Positions 17,003-24,851 of a stretch of DNA of 64,000 nucleotides are shown here, in pieces; position 1 is the stretch's first letter, and the number at the start of each line of letters is the position of its first letter. The notes below the pieces were generated by a model. It was not told the origin of the DNA and ran no database searches. It was given only the letters and a program-made list of their open reading frames with translations. The position numbers were made by a program, and so were the translations under genes. The stretch is from Paenibacillus sp. JZ16 (GTDB lineage Bacteria; Bacillota; Bacilli; Paenibacillales; Paenibacillaceae): positions 3,848,501 to 3,912,500 of the forward strand of contig NZ_CP017659.1 in assembly GCF_015326965.1 (NCBI RefSeq), in the 5' to 3' direction.

Positions 17003-18721
17003 TTAGTTCTTCGGAAGCTGGAACGAGCTCTTCAGGGAGACCACGCGGTTAAATACCGGACGTCCTGGCTGCGAATACTTCGAGTCGACGTTGAAATATC
17101 CATGGCGGAAGAACTGGAACTTGTCCTGCGGCGCAGCATCCTTCATATTCGGTTCCACGAATCCCTGCACGATTTGCAGCGAGTTCGGGTTGATGTCGTC
17201 CAGGAAGGACTTCTCGGCAGTTGCTTCTTCCGCCTCGCCTGCAACCTCCTGCACCAATTCGGCTTCTTCCTCTTCGTCCTTGAACAGCGGTTCGAACAGG
17301 CGGAATTCAGCAGGTACGGCCTGCGTGGCTTCCACCCAGTGAATCGTTCCCTTCACCTTGCGTCCGGTAAAGCCGCTGCCGCTCTTCGTCTCCGGATCAT
17401 ACGTGCAGTGGATCTCGACGACCTTGCCGTTCTCGTCTTTAATGACGTCATTACACTTGATGAAGTACGCATGCTTCAAACGGACCTCGTTGCCGGGGAA
17501 CAAGCGGAAATATTTGTTCGGAGGATCTTCCATGAAATCTTCCTGCTCAATATAAATCTCGCGCGAGAACGGAATCTGGCGAATCCCCATCTCCGGATTC
17601 TCCGTGTTGTTCTCGGCGTCCAGCCATTCGATCTGACCTTCAGGGTAATTCGTAATGACCACCTTCAGCGGGTCCAGCACAGCCATCGTACGCGGCGCCT
17701 TCAGCTTCAGGTCCTCACGGATAAAGTGTTCCATCACTTGACGGTCCACCGTTCCGTACGCCTTCGAAATTCCCGTCTCAAACACGAAGTTGCGAATGGC
17801 TTCAGGCGTATACCCCAAGCGGCGAAGTCCGGAGATCGTCGGCATGCGCGGATCATCCCAGCCGTCCACCACATTCTCGTCGACGAGCTGCTTCAGTTTA
17901 CGCTTGCTCGTAACCGTCTGCGCCACGTTCAGACGTCCGAATTCGTACTGATGCGGCGTGCTGTCCATCTCGCATTCGGCCACAACCCAATCATAGAACG
18001 GTCGTTGATCCTCAAACTCCAGGGAGCACAGGGAATGCGTAACCCCTTCAATGGCATCCTCCAGCGGATGGGCAAAAGCGTACATCGGATAAATGCACCA
18101 CTTGTCGCCTGTATTATGATGATGCGCGTGAGAGATCCGGTAGATGACCGGATCCCGCAGATTAATATTCGGCGAAGCCATGTCGATCTTGGCGCGCAGC
18201 ACGCGTTCTCCGTTGGCGAATTCCCCTTTGCGCATCCGCTCGAACAGATCCAGATTCTCTTCCACGCTGCGATCCCGGTATGGACTATTATGCCCTGGCT
18301 CGGTCAGGGTTCCGCGCGTTTCGCGGATTTGGTCGGCGGATTGGTCATCCACATAAGCTTTCCCTTTCTTAATCAGCAACACGGCACGATTGTACATCTC
18401 TTCAAAATAATCGGACGCGTACCGCAGCTCTTCCCAATCGAATCCGAGCCACTTCACGTCCTCCTTAATGGAGTTAACATACTCAATGTCTTCCTTCACC
18501 GGGTTCGTATCATCGAACCGCAAGTGCGTCCGTCCGCCGAATTCATCGGCCAGTGTGAAATTGATCCATATGGCCTTGGCATGTCCAATATGCAAGTAGC
18601 CGTTCGGCTCCGGCGGAAAGCGGGTAACGATTTCCTTGACTTTACCGGACTTCAGGTCTTCGGTAATAACATTTTTTATGAAATTGGAGGGGGTTCCCCG
18701 ATGGTTCTCCACGTTGATCAA
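17003..18721 (-). CDS. glnS: Glutaminyl-tRNA synthetase
   Basis: A 572-residue class I synthetase that charges tRNA(Gln) directly. The HIGH motif is at residues 44-47 ([10 protein letters not shown]) and the KMSKS-type loop is [10 protein letters not shown] near 275. The C-terminal anticodon-binding beta-barrels end in [15 protein letters not shown]. Most Bacillales lack GlnRS and make Gln-tRNA(Gln) by transamidation; Paenibacillus-type genomes are among the exceptions, usually attributed to transfer from Gram-negatives. Compared with Escherichia coli GlnRS there is an acidic insert of about 25 residues (around [19 protein letters not shown]) in the C-terminal barrel region. It has its own promoter and is probably monocistronic. 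No T-box was seen in the leader. Confidence 0.95.
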   Translation of the reverse strand: MINVENHRGTPSNFIKNVITEDLKSGKVKEIVTRFPPEPNGYLHIGHAKAIWINFTLADEFGGRTHLRFDDTNPVKEDIEYVNSIKEDVKWLGFDWEELRYASDYFEEMYNRAVLLIKKGKAYVDDQSADQIRETRGTLTEPGHNSPYRDRSVEENLDLFERMRKGEFANGERVLRAKIDMASPNINLRDPVIYRISHAHHHNTGDKWCIYPMYAFAHPLEDAIEGVTHSLCSLEFEDQRPFYDWVVAECEMDSTPHQYEFGRLNVAQTVTSKRKLKQLVDENVVDGWDDPRMPTISGLRRLGYTPEAIRNFVFETGISKAYGTVDRQVMEHFIREDLKLKAPRTMAVLDPLKVVITNYPEGQIEWLDAENNTENPEMGIRQIPFSREIYIEQEDFMEDPPNKYFRLFPGNEVRLKHAYFIKCNDVIKDENGKVVEIHCTYDPETKSGSGFTGRKVKGTIHWVEATQAVPAEFRLFEPLFKDEEEEAELVQEVAGEAEEATAEKSFLDDINPNSLQIVQGFVEPNMKDAAPQDKFQFFRHGYFNVDSKYSQPGRPVFNRVVSLKSSFQLPKN

Positions 18722-18772
18722 CCTTTCGTCCTGTAATTTCTGTCTATCTCCTGTATAAACGTGTTTCCCTTA

Positions 18773-18801
18773 AATATACCTGTAATGCCGCGATTGTTCA
18801 A
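18773..18801 (-). promoter_or_regulatory. Predicted sigma-A promoter of glnS
   Basis: On the minus strand TTGAAC and TATATT are separated by 17 bp, about 50 bp before the glnS start. Two small hairpins (GCAAG/CTTGC and GGCAC/GTGCC) lie just upstream of it. Confidence 0.65.
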
Positions 18802-18997
18802 GGAATTCGGCACCTCCGTGCCGCAAGTCGCCAGCTTGCGATGAGGATTCGGCAAGCAGTCTGCTCCCAGCATCTTAACCCGCACACAGAAGATTCTCCC
18901 ACAACCGAAAATGCCGGCGAAAATCGTTTTGACGGGGGCTGGTCAATAGGGTAGCATGGAGAGAAAAACAGCTATGAAGGAGGCCTGCAATCATCTT

Positions 18998-19252
18998 ATG
19001 AAACCTACCAAATTCCCTAAAGAACAACGCGAACAGCTGATTGGACTGGTTCAGGAATACTTTGAGACCGAGCGCGGCGAAACCCTCGGCCATCTAGCCG
19101 CAGAGGGTGTTCTTGATTTTTTCACGGAGACCTTAGGGCCTCATCTATACAATCAAGCGCTCAGCGACTGCAGAACGGTTGTTAGTCAGCGTATGATTTC
19201 CCTTGAAGAGGATATTTACGCATTGGAACAAAAAGTGAAGCGGACTCGTTAA
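18998..19252 (+). CDS. DUF2164 family protein
   Basis: A protein of 84 residues (98 if translation starts at the ATG at 18956) matching the DUF2164 pattern: KFPKEQREQLIGLVQEYFET, ERGETLGHLAAEGVLDFFTE, LGPHLYNQALSDC, then SLEEDIYALE. The function of the family is unknown. The downstream ATG was chosen because homologues begin with a short MKxxKFPK sequence and because a predicted promoter (TTGACG, 17 bp, TAGCAT at 18952-18957) would overlap the upstream ATG; a GGAGG box lies 14 bases before it, rather far. It precedes a RimJ-type acetyltransferase by about 40 bp and may be co-transcribed with it. Confidence 0.75.
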   Translation: MKPTKFPKEQREQLIGLVQEYFETERGETLGHLAAEGVLDFFTETLGPHLYNQALSDCRTVVSQRMISLEEDIYALEQKVKRTR

Positions 19253-19291
19253 AGTTACATACACTTCACGAGAGAACAAAGGAGATACCTT

Positions 19292-19840
19292 ATGTTTGGA
19301 TACACATTAGACGACCATGTTGAATTGCGCCCGCTTGCCATAGAGCATGCACGGGCGATGTTCGAGATTACCGATCGTTCCCGGGACCGCCTGCGCAAGT
19401 GGCTTCCGTGGGTGGATGCCGTCACCGAGGTCAACGATACCGTCAATTATATCAAAGGCGCCATGAAGCAAGCGGCCGAGAACGGCGGCTTCTCGGCCGG
19501 CATCTGGGTCCGCGAGGAGCTGGCAGGCACCATCTCGTTTCATGAGATCGATTGGAACAACCGCTCGGTCAGTATCGGATACTGGCTGGATCAGCATTTC
19601 ACGGGGCAAGGCCTGATGACAAGCGCATGCCGCGCGTTCACGGATCACGCGCTGATGCGCATGGGCCTGAATCGGGTGGAGATCCGCTGTGCAACGGCTA
19701 ACCATCGCAGCCGGGCCATTCCGGAACGGCTGGGGTTTGTGCTGGAGGGAGTCATAAGGGAAGCCGAGAAGCTGCCCCAAGGCTATGTTAACCACGCGGT
19801 CTACGGCATGATTCAGAGCGAATGGAAGCGGATGAGGTAA
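19292..19840 (+). CDS. GNAT acetyltransferase, RimJ/RimL type (YdaF-like)
   Basis: A 182-residue N-acetyltransferase resembling Bacillus YdaF and the ribosomal-protein acetyltransferases RimJ/RimL. It has the family N-terminus VELRPLAIEHARAMFEITD, the SIGYWLDQHFTGQGLMTSAC stretch carrying the acetyl-CoA pyrophosphate-binding loop, the NRVEIRCATANHRSRAIPERLGF motif and a VNHAVYGMI end. The likely substrate is a protein N-terminus or a small amine; this cannot be resolved by reading. The ATG follows AAAGGAG. A terminator follows 14 bp after the stop. Confidence 0.85.
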   Translation: MFGYTLDDHVELRPLAIEHARAMFEITDRSRDRLRKWLPWVDAVTEVNDTVNYIKGAMKQAAENGGFSAGIWVREELAGTISFHEIDWNNRSVSIGYWLDQHFTGQGLMTSACRAFTDHALMRMGLNRVEIRCATANHRSRAIPERLGFVLEGVIREAEKLPQGYVNHAVYGMIQSEWKRMR

Positions 19841-19854
19841 CCTCTATATCCGGA

Positions 19855-19902
19855 ACAAAACCGGCTTGAATCCTACGATAAGGACGCAAGCCGGTTTTGT
19901 TG
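19855..19902 (+). terminator. Terminator after the RimJ-type gene
   Basis: ACAAAACCGGCTTG pairs with CAAGCCGGTTTTGT (14 bp perfect stem). Confidence 0.88.
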
Positions 19903-19963
19903 TCTGTATGTGTTCTAGAATATAGGCTGACCTTGGCTTAGAAGCCTGGCAAGAACCATCGTC

Positions 19964-20623
19964 TCACTCCTGATTCTCCCGCAGGGTCTCCAGCCACTTG
20001 CCGAACTGCGACTTCAGGCTGGCTGACAGCACATCGATCTCCAGCATGCGGGACAATCCGCGTTCATCCTTCCGTCCATCCTTCATTATGCGAAGCACGT
20101 CCTGCACCGTTATGCCGGAAGCATGGGACTCAAGCTGAGTGACCGCGGAATCGGCACGGACATCCCCTTCCTCCAGGACTCGAAAGTAAAACCCGCTGTA
20201 GCCCGTATTCAATACTCTTGCCGGCATATCTTTCACGCCATGCTTTTGCGACAGCTTAAAGCAGGGATATCGGGGCTGGCTGACCTGTACCACCGCGTCG
20301 CCTATCCGGTATACATCCCCGATGCAGACCCGATCCTCCAGCATCCCCCGCAGCGTCAGGTTTTCGCCAAAGGCAGCATACGCCATCTGTTTGCCCAAGG
20401 AGTGTTCCCAATAAGGATAATGCTCGAAGGGGTACGCGCACACCGCCTTATCCACGCCGCCGTGATTGACGAGATCGGCCTGACCATCCCCCTCGAAATT
20501 CAATGAACTTAGGAACAAGGGACCCTCCACAGGCTGCTTATAGATTCCCGTGGACAGGTCCTTTCCCTGGTAATCAACCGTTACAGGCTTTCCCACATTC
20601 AGCGATACAATGCCCATAGTCAT
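19964..20623 (-). CDS. MOSC-domain protein, YiiM-like
   Basis: A 219-residue protein of the YiiM group of MOSC domains, which bind molybdenum cofactor through a conserved Cys and, in Escherichia coli, help detoxify N-hydroxylated bases. Visible features are MGIVSLNVGKPVTVDYQGKD, the GDGQADLVNHGGVDKAVCAY core, AFGENLTLRGM, CIGDVYRIGDAVVQVSQPR followed by the conserved Cys in PCFKL, then a C-terminal 3-alpha domain. The ATG at 20623 was preferred to upstream in-frame starts because GGCGGAGG precedes it at seven bases and the upstream extension is not family-like. It may depend on the molybdenum cofactor pathway encoded 5 kb away. Confidence 0.85.
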   Translation of the reverse strand: MTMGIVSLNVGKPVTVDYQGKDLSTGIYKQPVEGPLFLSSLNFEGDGQADLVNHGGVDKAVCAYPFEHYPYWEHSLGKQMAYAAFGENLTLRGMLEDRVCIGDVYRIGDAVVQVSQPRYPCFKLSQKHGVKDMPARVLNTGYSGFYFRVLEEGDVRADSAVTQLESHASGITVQDVLRIMKDGRKDERGLSRMLEIDVLSASLKSQFGKWLETLRENQE

Positions 20624-20719
20624 GGAAAATAACCTCCGCCTTCTTTTCTTTTCATCTACTATATGCAATAGCGTATGCCCTTGTCCAGAAGCCGTTTTAA
20701 GTGGCGGGCCAAATAACAT

Positions 20720-20786
20720 AAGGCCAACCAGAAAACCCTGGTTGGCCTTGACATATGAAACAGCCCGGCAAGCTGCCGGACTGTTC
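20720..20786 (-). terminator. Two consecutive hairpins after the GNAT gene
   Basis: AAGGCCAACCAG pairs with CTGGTTGGCCTT (12 bp, 20720-20749). ACAGCCCGGCA pairs with TGCCGGACTGT next to it (20758-20786), the latter followed on the minus strand by TTTC. They probably end transcription of the 20853-21356 gene, though the T tracts are short. Confidence 0.5.
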
Positions 20787-20852
20787 AACCCTATGACCTT
20801 CATCTCTCTGCCGCTCGGTAAACGGCCTAGAGGGATATCATGATGTGATCCA

Positions 20853-21356
20853 TCATGATAAGAAGCAGCACATTAAGATATCATCGACGTAACGTCCATC
20901 CACATAAAACTCCTGAATCAGCCTGCCCTCTTCCTGAAACCCGCAGTTCCTGTAAAAAGCGAATGCGCCAGGATTGCTGGACAGCACCCGCAGCCTCAGC
21001 TTCGAAATGCCCTCCGCACGCGCCATATCCTTCACGGCATCGATCAGCCGCTGCCCGATGCCCTGCCGTTGATAGGCAGGGTGAACCGCGATGTTCAGCT
21101 CCAGCACATGACGATTACTGTGAAGGCTTGTGGGCGACCGGAATCCGATGTAACCGCACAGTTCCCCCTCATGCAAGGCCACGAGCTGTGTGCCTGGCGG
21201 ACAATGCAGAAGATAATGATCTCTTGAGTTCCACTCCAATGGGGCAGGGGCCGTATTGCGATCCCATACCAGTTCGTCGAGTTCCATGAGTGCAGCAGCA
21301 TCCTTCATCTCGGAGAACCGGATGGTCAATGTCTCTTGACCGGTCTTCATCGCCAT
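20853..21356 (-). CDS. GNAT family N-acetyltransferase
   Basis: A 167-residue acetyltransferase with the four GNAT motifs: TIRFSEMKDAAALMELDELV (N-terminal strand and helix), LCGYIGFR, VLELNIAVHPAYQRQGIGQRLI (motif A; acetyl-CoA loop QRQGIG) and SNPGAFAFYRNCGFQEEGRL (motif B). The substrate is unknown. A perfect TATAAT on the minus strand about 35 bp upstream suggests its own promoter. It lies between the end of the GH94 gene and a MOSC gene and is probably unrelated to the glucan operon. Confidence 0.85.
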   Translation of the reverse strand: MAMKTGQETLTIRFSEMKDAAALMELDELVWDRNTAPAPLEWNSRDHYLLHCPPGTQLVALHEGELCGYIGFRSPTSLHSNRHVLELNIAVHPAYQRQGIGQRLIDAVKDMARAEGISKLRLRVLSSNPGAFAFYRNCGFQEEGRLIQEFYVDGRYVDDILMCCFLS

Positions 21357-21433
21357 CCCTCGCTTTGATAACCATTCCCTCTATTATATCAGACCGGTTT
21401 GCTTCTTGCAGACGAGTTTCACGGGGTCAAGAA

Positions 21434-24400
21434 TTATTGTTCATGAATAGAGGCGTAAATATCCACGACGCAATCGGTGCCACCCTCTCCGGCCAATCGT
21501 TTGAAATCCGCACCTGCAATACGAACGCCGCCTGTGCGATATCGGTTCCGGATCGCATCTGCTGCTACATCCTGCCCGTTAATCGTAATGCGGGTCCCCT
21601 CGGAACGATCCACGTGATAAATGAACGTTACCGCCATCCCCGCGTAGTTAAATTGGAACTCCAGGCCATCCAGCGTCTTCGGCAGGACCGGATCAATCAC
21701 CAGGTCTCCTCCCGCTTCGCGAATGCCAAGCGCATTAGATATCAATTGATTCATGTAGATCCCCGGACCACTGGAATAAATCCGCCATCCGCCTTTGACA
21801 GGTACGCTTCCGCTGCGCAGCGCATCAAACGATTCCTGCGCTTCATAGCGCGTGTTGAACTTTCCGTCCGAGCTGCTGAAATACGCGTTGCTCTGACGCA
21901 GCTCCGCATTCGGCACAACTTCGGCAATGCCGATCGGATTGATGCGCTCAAGCCCGCTCCACACCTCGCTGCTCTTGCCGAGCTTGGCCATCGCCTCTAC
22001 ATAACGGATGTGCGCATGCACATATTGAAGGCCAACCTCCCGGCCAAAATTCGCCGCCTGCTCCGCCCGCTTAAAGTGCGTGCTGACACCGCCGGCATAT
22101 ACGGCTGGACGGTTCATCAATCTAACGCCGTCCGGACAGAACAGCTGCTCACGGATAATCTCATAATGGCTTGCTGCCTGCTCCGGCGTCAACAGCTCGC
22201 TGATCATGCTGCGCGTCATCGGAAGCAGCCGGTACTGGATTCCCGTTTCCTGATCGGACGGATGCAGCAGGAATTTGCTCTGCTCTTTGCTCTCCATATA
22301 GACAAAGCCGGGAATAACTTCAGAATTCAAAATATACGTATTGAAATCCCGCTGAATTCCTTCCGCGAGATCCCCCATGGCATCGGACATCGCTTGGTCC
22401 ACAGGCTCCATGACCTGGGAGAACTGTTTCAAGGTCTGATAGGTCAAAGCCACCGTCCAGCTGCTGACCATGAACTGCTTCAGCTGCGCGTTAGCCGGCT
22501 GAAGCGTATCATCCCAATCCCCGTCTCCATAAGAAGACAGATAGGTATCATGAAGGAAGTGATTTTGAATATAGGCCATTTGCTTCTTCACATGCTCAAG
22601 CACGGTGTACGTCTGCTCCGTGAAATCGAAGCTGTGCTTTCTCGTGTATGGAACGGCAGACTCCAGTATGCTGTAATCGTTAGTGACCGCCAAATAATCG
22701 CCCAGCACCTTAAGCGGCCATACGATAATGTCGCCGTGGCTCTCTTCCTGCTGGATATGGGCGTACTTATCAAACATGAACCACTGCGGCCAATTTCCGT
22801 CATCCTCATACTGGTGGGAGTACACTTCAAGCAGGATATCGCGTACCTGCTCGTATTTATGCGTAGCCATGAAATATTCAACAGGACCTTGGCATACATC
22901 GCGTGTTCCCCACGCTGCGCCGCCATATTGTTCCAGGCCGTGCGGTACCGAATAGTGAACGAGCATATTATGCGTATACCACCAGGCCAGCGCATTCACC
23001 TTGAACAAGCCGCCTTCCTGTCCATTCTTCAGGCTCAGATGGAACCCGTTCATGACAGACGCGTAGAACGAGCGGTAGCTTGCAATCTCTTCATCGGCTA
23101 CCCGCGCCGCAAGCGGAGCGTTCGCTGCATCAAGGCTGCCTTGTACCGTCATGGTCCATTCCACACTCTCACCAAGCTCAAGTACTGTCAAGGAGGCACT
23201 GTCAGGCGCGATGTTGCTTGCCAGACAAGTTTCGTCCGTCACCTGCACATCGGCTCCCGTCACCCCAAGGCGATAATGCAAATCCTTATACACGGAAGCG
23301 CTGAGCGAAGCCGAATCGGCACGGAACGTAATGATGCCGTCTTCCTGAACCCTATGATACGGGACTTCATATTCGTTCACATCCATCGTGACCTGCATGG
23401 TGACCAAATAACGGTACGCTCTTCCGCTCTCGGAACGGACTTGGAGCGTAACCTCCGGTGCCGCGGCAGACGTGAAGTTCGTAATGATCAGCATGTCGCT
23501 TTCGGTCTTATAGTACCACCGTACATAGTTAAAGCCGATCTCGAACACGGACGGCATCGTCAAGAGGCGATATTCCCCGTCCATCTCGACATATATCCGC
23601 TGTCCGGATGTCTTAGGCACGTTTAGTGCATTACGAGCATGACTCATCATTTTGTTAAAATTCGTGTTCCCCGTCACCAGCTGGGAATTAAACACGCCAT
23701 ACATGTAGGAGGTTGTCGTAATGACAGGGCTGCCCAGCTTCACATTGTTGCCGCTCATCAAGATATGCCCGTGCGGACGCTCCACGCGAAGCTCCTTCTC
23801 CTTCAAAACGATATGCTCATAGGTATCCGTGAAGAACGAGAGCAGCTCCTCCCCGTCACGCTCTTCTTGGCGGCGTACAGGATACAAAGCGTTCAATTCG
23901 TCTGCCGTCAGCGGCAATGTGCGAAGAGGTTCCCCGAAGCGCTTGGATCGCTCCGACCGAGGCAGCTGTTGGCCCGTCTCCGTCAACCGGCTCGCTGCAA
24001 ACTGTTGCCACGCAGCCTGAAGCTCATCCTGGAATTCAAGCGACGTAACTGCTTCCGGATGATCCTCTTTAAACATGCCGTAAAATACGAACCGAGCCGT
24101 GCCATTCAGCGCAACGCGAGGGGACTGCAGAGCCGTATAGGCAAACTCATATTGATACACCTCATTCGGCAGACTCTCCTTGGATAAAGCCACCGCCTGA
24201 TTCGTTTCTTTATAGGAAAGGCCGAAGAACTGAAAGCCATCCGTTGCATACCCGACTGCAGAAGTCATCGCCCCCTGTTGAAGATACGGGAATTTGCCTC
24301 CCTGCGGCTGATTTTGACGTGAGCACACGACATACCCCAGATCTTCCTGCCGGAACACAGCATGGTCAATGTACTGGGACAAATAGGCCTCATTGTTACG

Positions 24401-24811
24401 AACGGCACCAGGTTGGGCGATGCCGATATCCTGTCCATACACGACGTCGGCTTGAATTCCTTCCCCCCGGAGCTCGACGTCCCAGAACCACGCGCCGGTA
24501 TCCGTTGGGGTAAACAAAACCTTATAACCTACTCCCTTGACGCTGCCTTCCCACATCATCCGGTTATCCGCGTGAGTGACCACGCTGTTGGAGTGTACTC
24601 CGAGCATAGGAACGGCCTGAATGCCGCTCTCAGTATGGATTCTCAGAAACAAATTGTTAAGGGAGCCGTCAATCGAATTGGAGAGCAGCTGATTGATCAT
24701 CGTCGTGCCGTAAGTGGCTTGATAAAGATCACCGCTAGGCAAAAAGGAAAACGTCAAATCTCCCGCCTGGAGTACAATCTTCGCATCGTTCATTACATGA
24801 TTGGCTGTCAC
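21434..24811 (-). CDS. GH94 phosphorylase, probable 1,2-beta-oligoglucan phosphorylase
   Basis: A 1125-residue intracellular glycoside phosphorylase of family GH94, without signal peptide. Recognisable parts are an N-terminal beta-sandwich, HYSVPHGLEQYGGAAWGTRDVCQGP in the (alpha/alpha)6 barrel and GDGDWDDTLQP, which carries the catalytic Asp of GH94. Its length and SRQNQPQGGKFPYLQQG segment fit the 1,2-beta-oligoglucan (sophoro-oligosaccharide) phosphorylases such as Listeria Lin1839 rather than the shorter cellobiose enzymes. It would convert beta-1,2-glucans plus phosphate to glucose 1-phosphate and a shortened chain. GTG at 24811 is preferred to the GTG at 24820 because AGGAA sits nine bases before it. 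It follows the GH3 gene by 40 bp as the last gene of the operon. Confidence 0.8.
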   Translation of the reverse strand: MTANHVMNDAKIVLQAGDLTFSFLPSGDLYQATYGTTMINQLLSNSIDGSLNNLFLRIHTESGIQAVPMLGVHSNSVVTHADNRMMWEGSVKGVGYKVLFTPTDTGAWFWDVELRGEGIQADVVYGQDIGIAQPGAVRNNEAYLSQYIDHAVFRQEDLGYVVCSRQNQPQGGKFPYLQQGAMTSAVGYATDGFQFFGLSYKETNQAVALSKESLPNEVYQYEFAYTALQSPRVALNGTARFVFYGMFKEDHPEAVTSLEFQDELQAAWQQFAASRLTETGQQLPRSERSKRFGEPLRTLPLTADELNALYPVRRQEERDGEELLSFFTDTYEHIVLKEKELRVERPHGHILMSGNNVKLGSPVITTTSYMYGVFNSQLVTGNTNFNKMMSHARNALNVPKTSGQRIYVEMDGEYRLLTMPSVFEIGFNYVRWYYKTESDMLIITNFTSAAAPEVTLQVRSESGRAYRYLVTMQVTMDVNEYEVPYHRVQEDGIITFRADSASLSASVYKDLHYRLGVTGADVQVTDETCLASNIAPDSASLTVLELGESVEWTMTVQGSLDAANAPLAARVADEEIASYRSFYASVMNGFHLSLKNGQEGGLFKVNALAWWYTHNMLVHYSVPHGLEQYGGAAWGTRDVCQGPVEYFMATHKYEQVRDILLEVYSHQYEDDGNWPQWFMFDKYAHIQQEESHGDIIVWPLKVLGDYLAVTNDYSILESAVPYTRKHSFDFTEQTYTVLEHVKKQMAYIQNHFLHDTYLSSYGDGDWDDTLQPANAQLKQFMVSSWTVALTYQTLKQFSQVMEPVDQAMSDAMGDLAEGIQRDFNTYILNSEVIPGFVYMESKEQSKFLLHPSDQETGIQYRLLPMTRSMISELLTPEQAASHYEIIREQLFCPDGVRLMNRPAVYAGGVSTHFKRAEQAANFGREVGLQYVHAHIRYVEAMAKLGKSSEVWSGLERINPIGIAEVVPNAELRQSNAYFSSSDGKFNTRYEAQESFDALRSGSVPVKGGWRIYSSGPGIYMNQLISNALGIREAGGDLVIDPVLPKTLDGLEFQFNYAGMAVTFIYHVDRSEGTRITINGQDVAADAIRNRYRTGGVRIAGADFKRLAGEGGTDCVVDIYASIHEQ

Positions 24812-24851
24812 AAGTTTCACTTCCTATTCTGCATAAATGATGTTAGTCGAG

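Noticed and set aside
17102..18736. Plus-strand reading frame of 544 codons opposite glnS
   Set aside because: It is the antisense shadow of a clear GlnRS gene; no ribosome binding site, no domain pattern, and composition is that of reversed coding sequence.
18722..18997. T-box leader before glnS
   Set aside because: No GGGTGGNACCGCG-like antiterminator sequence; the predicted promoter lies only about 50 bp before the start codon.
21290..23626. Plus-strand reading frame of 778 codons opposite the GH94 gene
   Set aside because: Long only because high-GC third positions of the GH94 gene deplete stops on the complement; the translation is Arg/His/Ile-rich with no recognisable domain.
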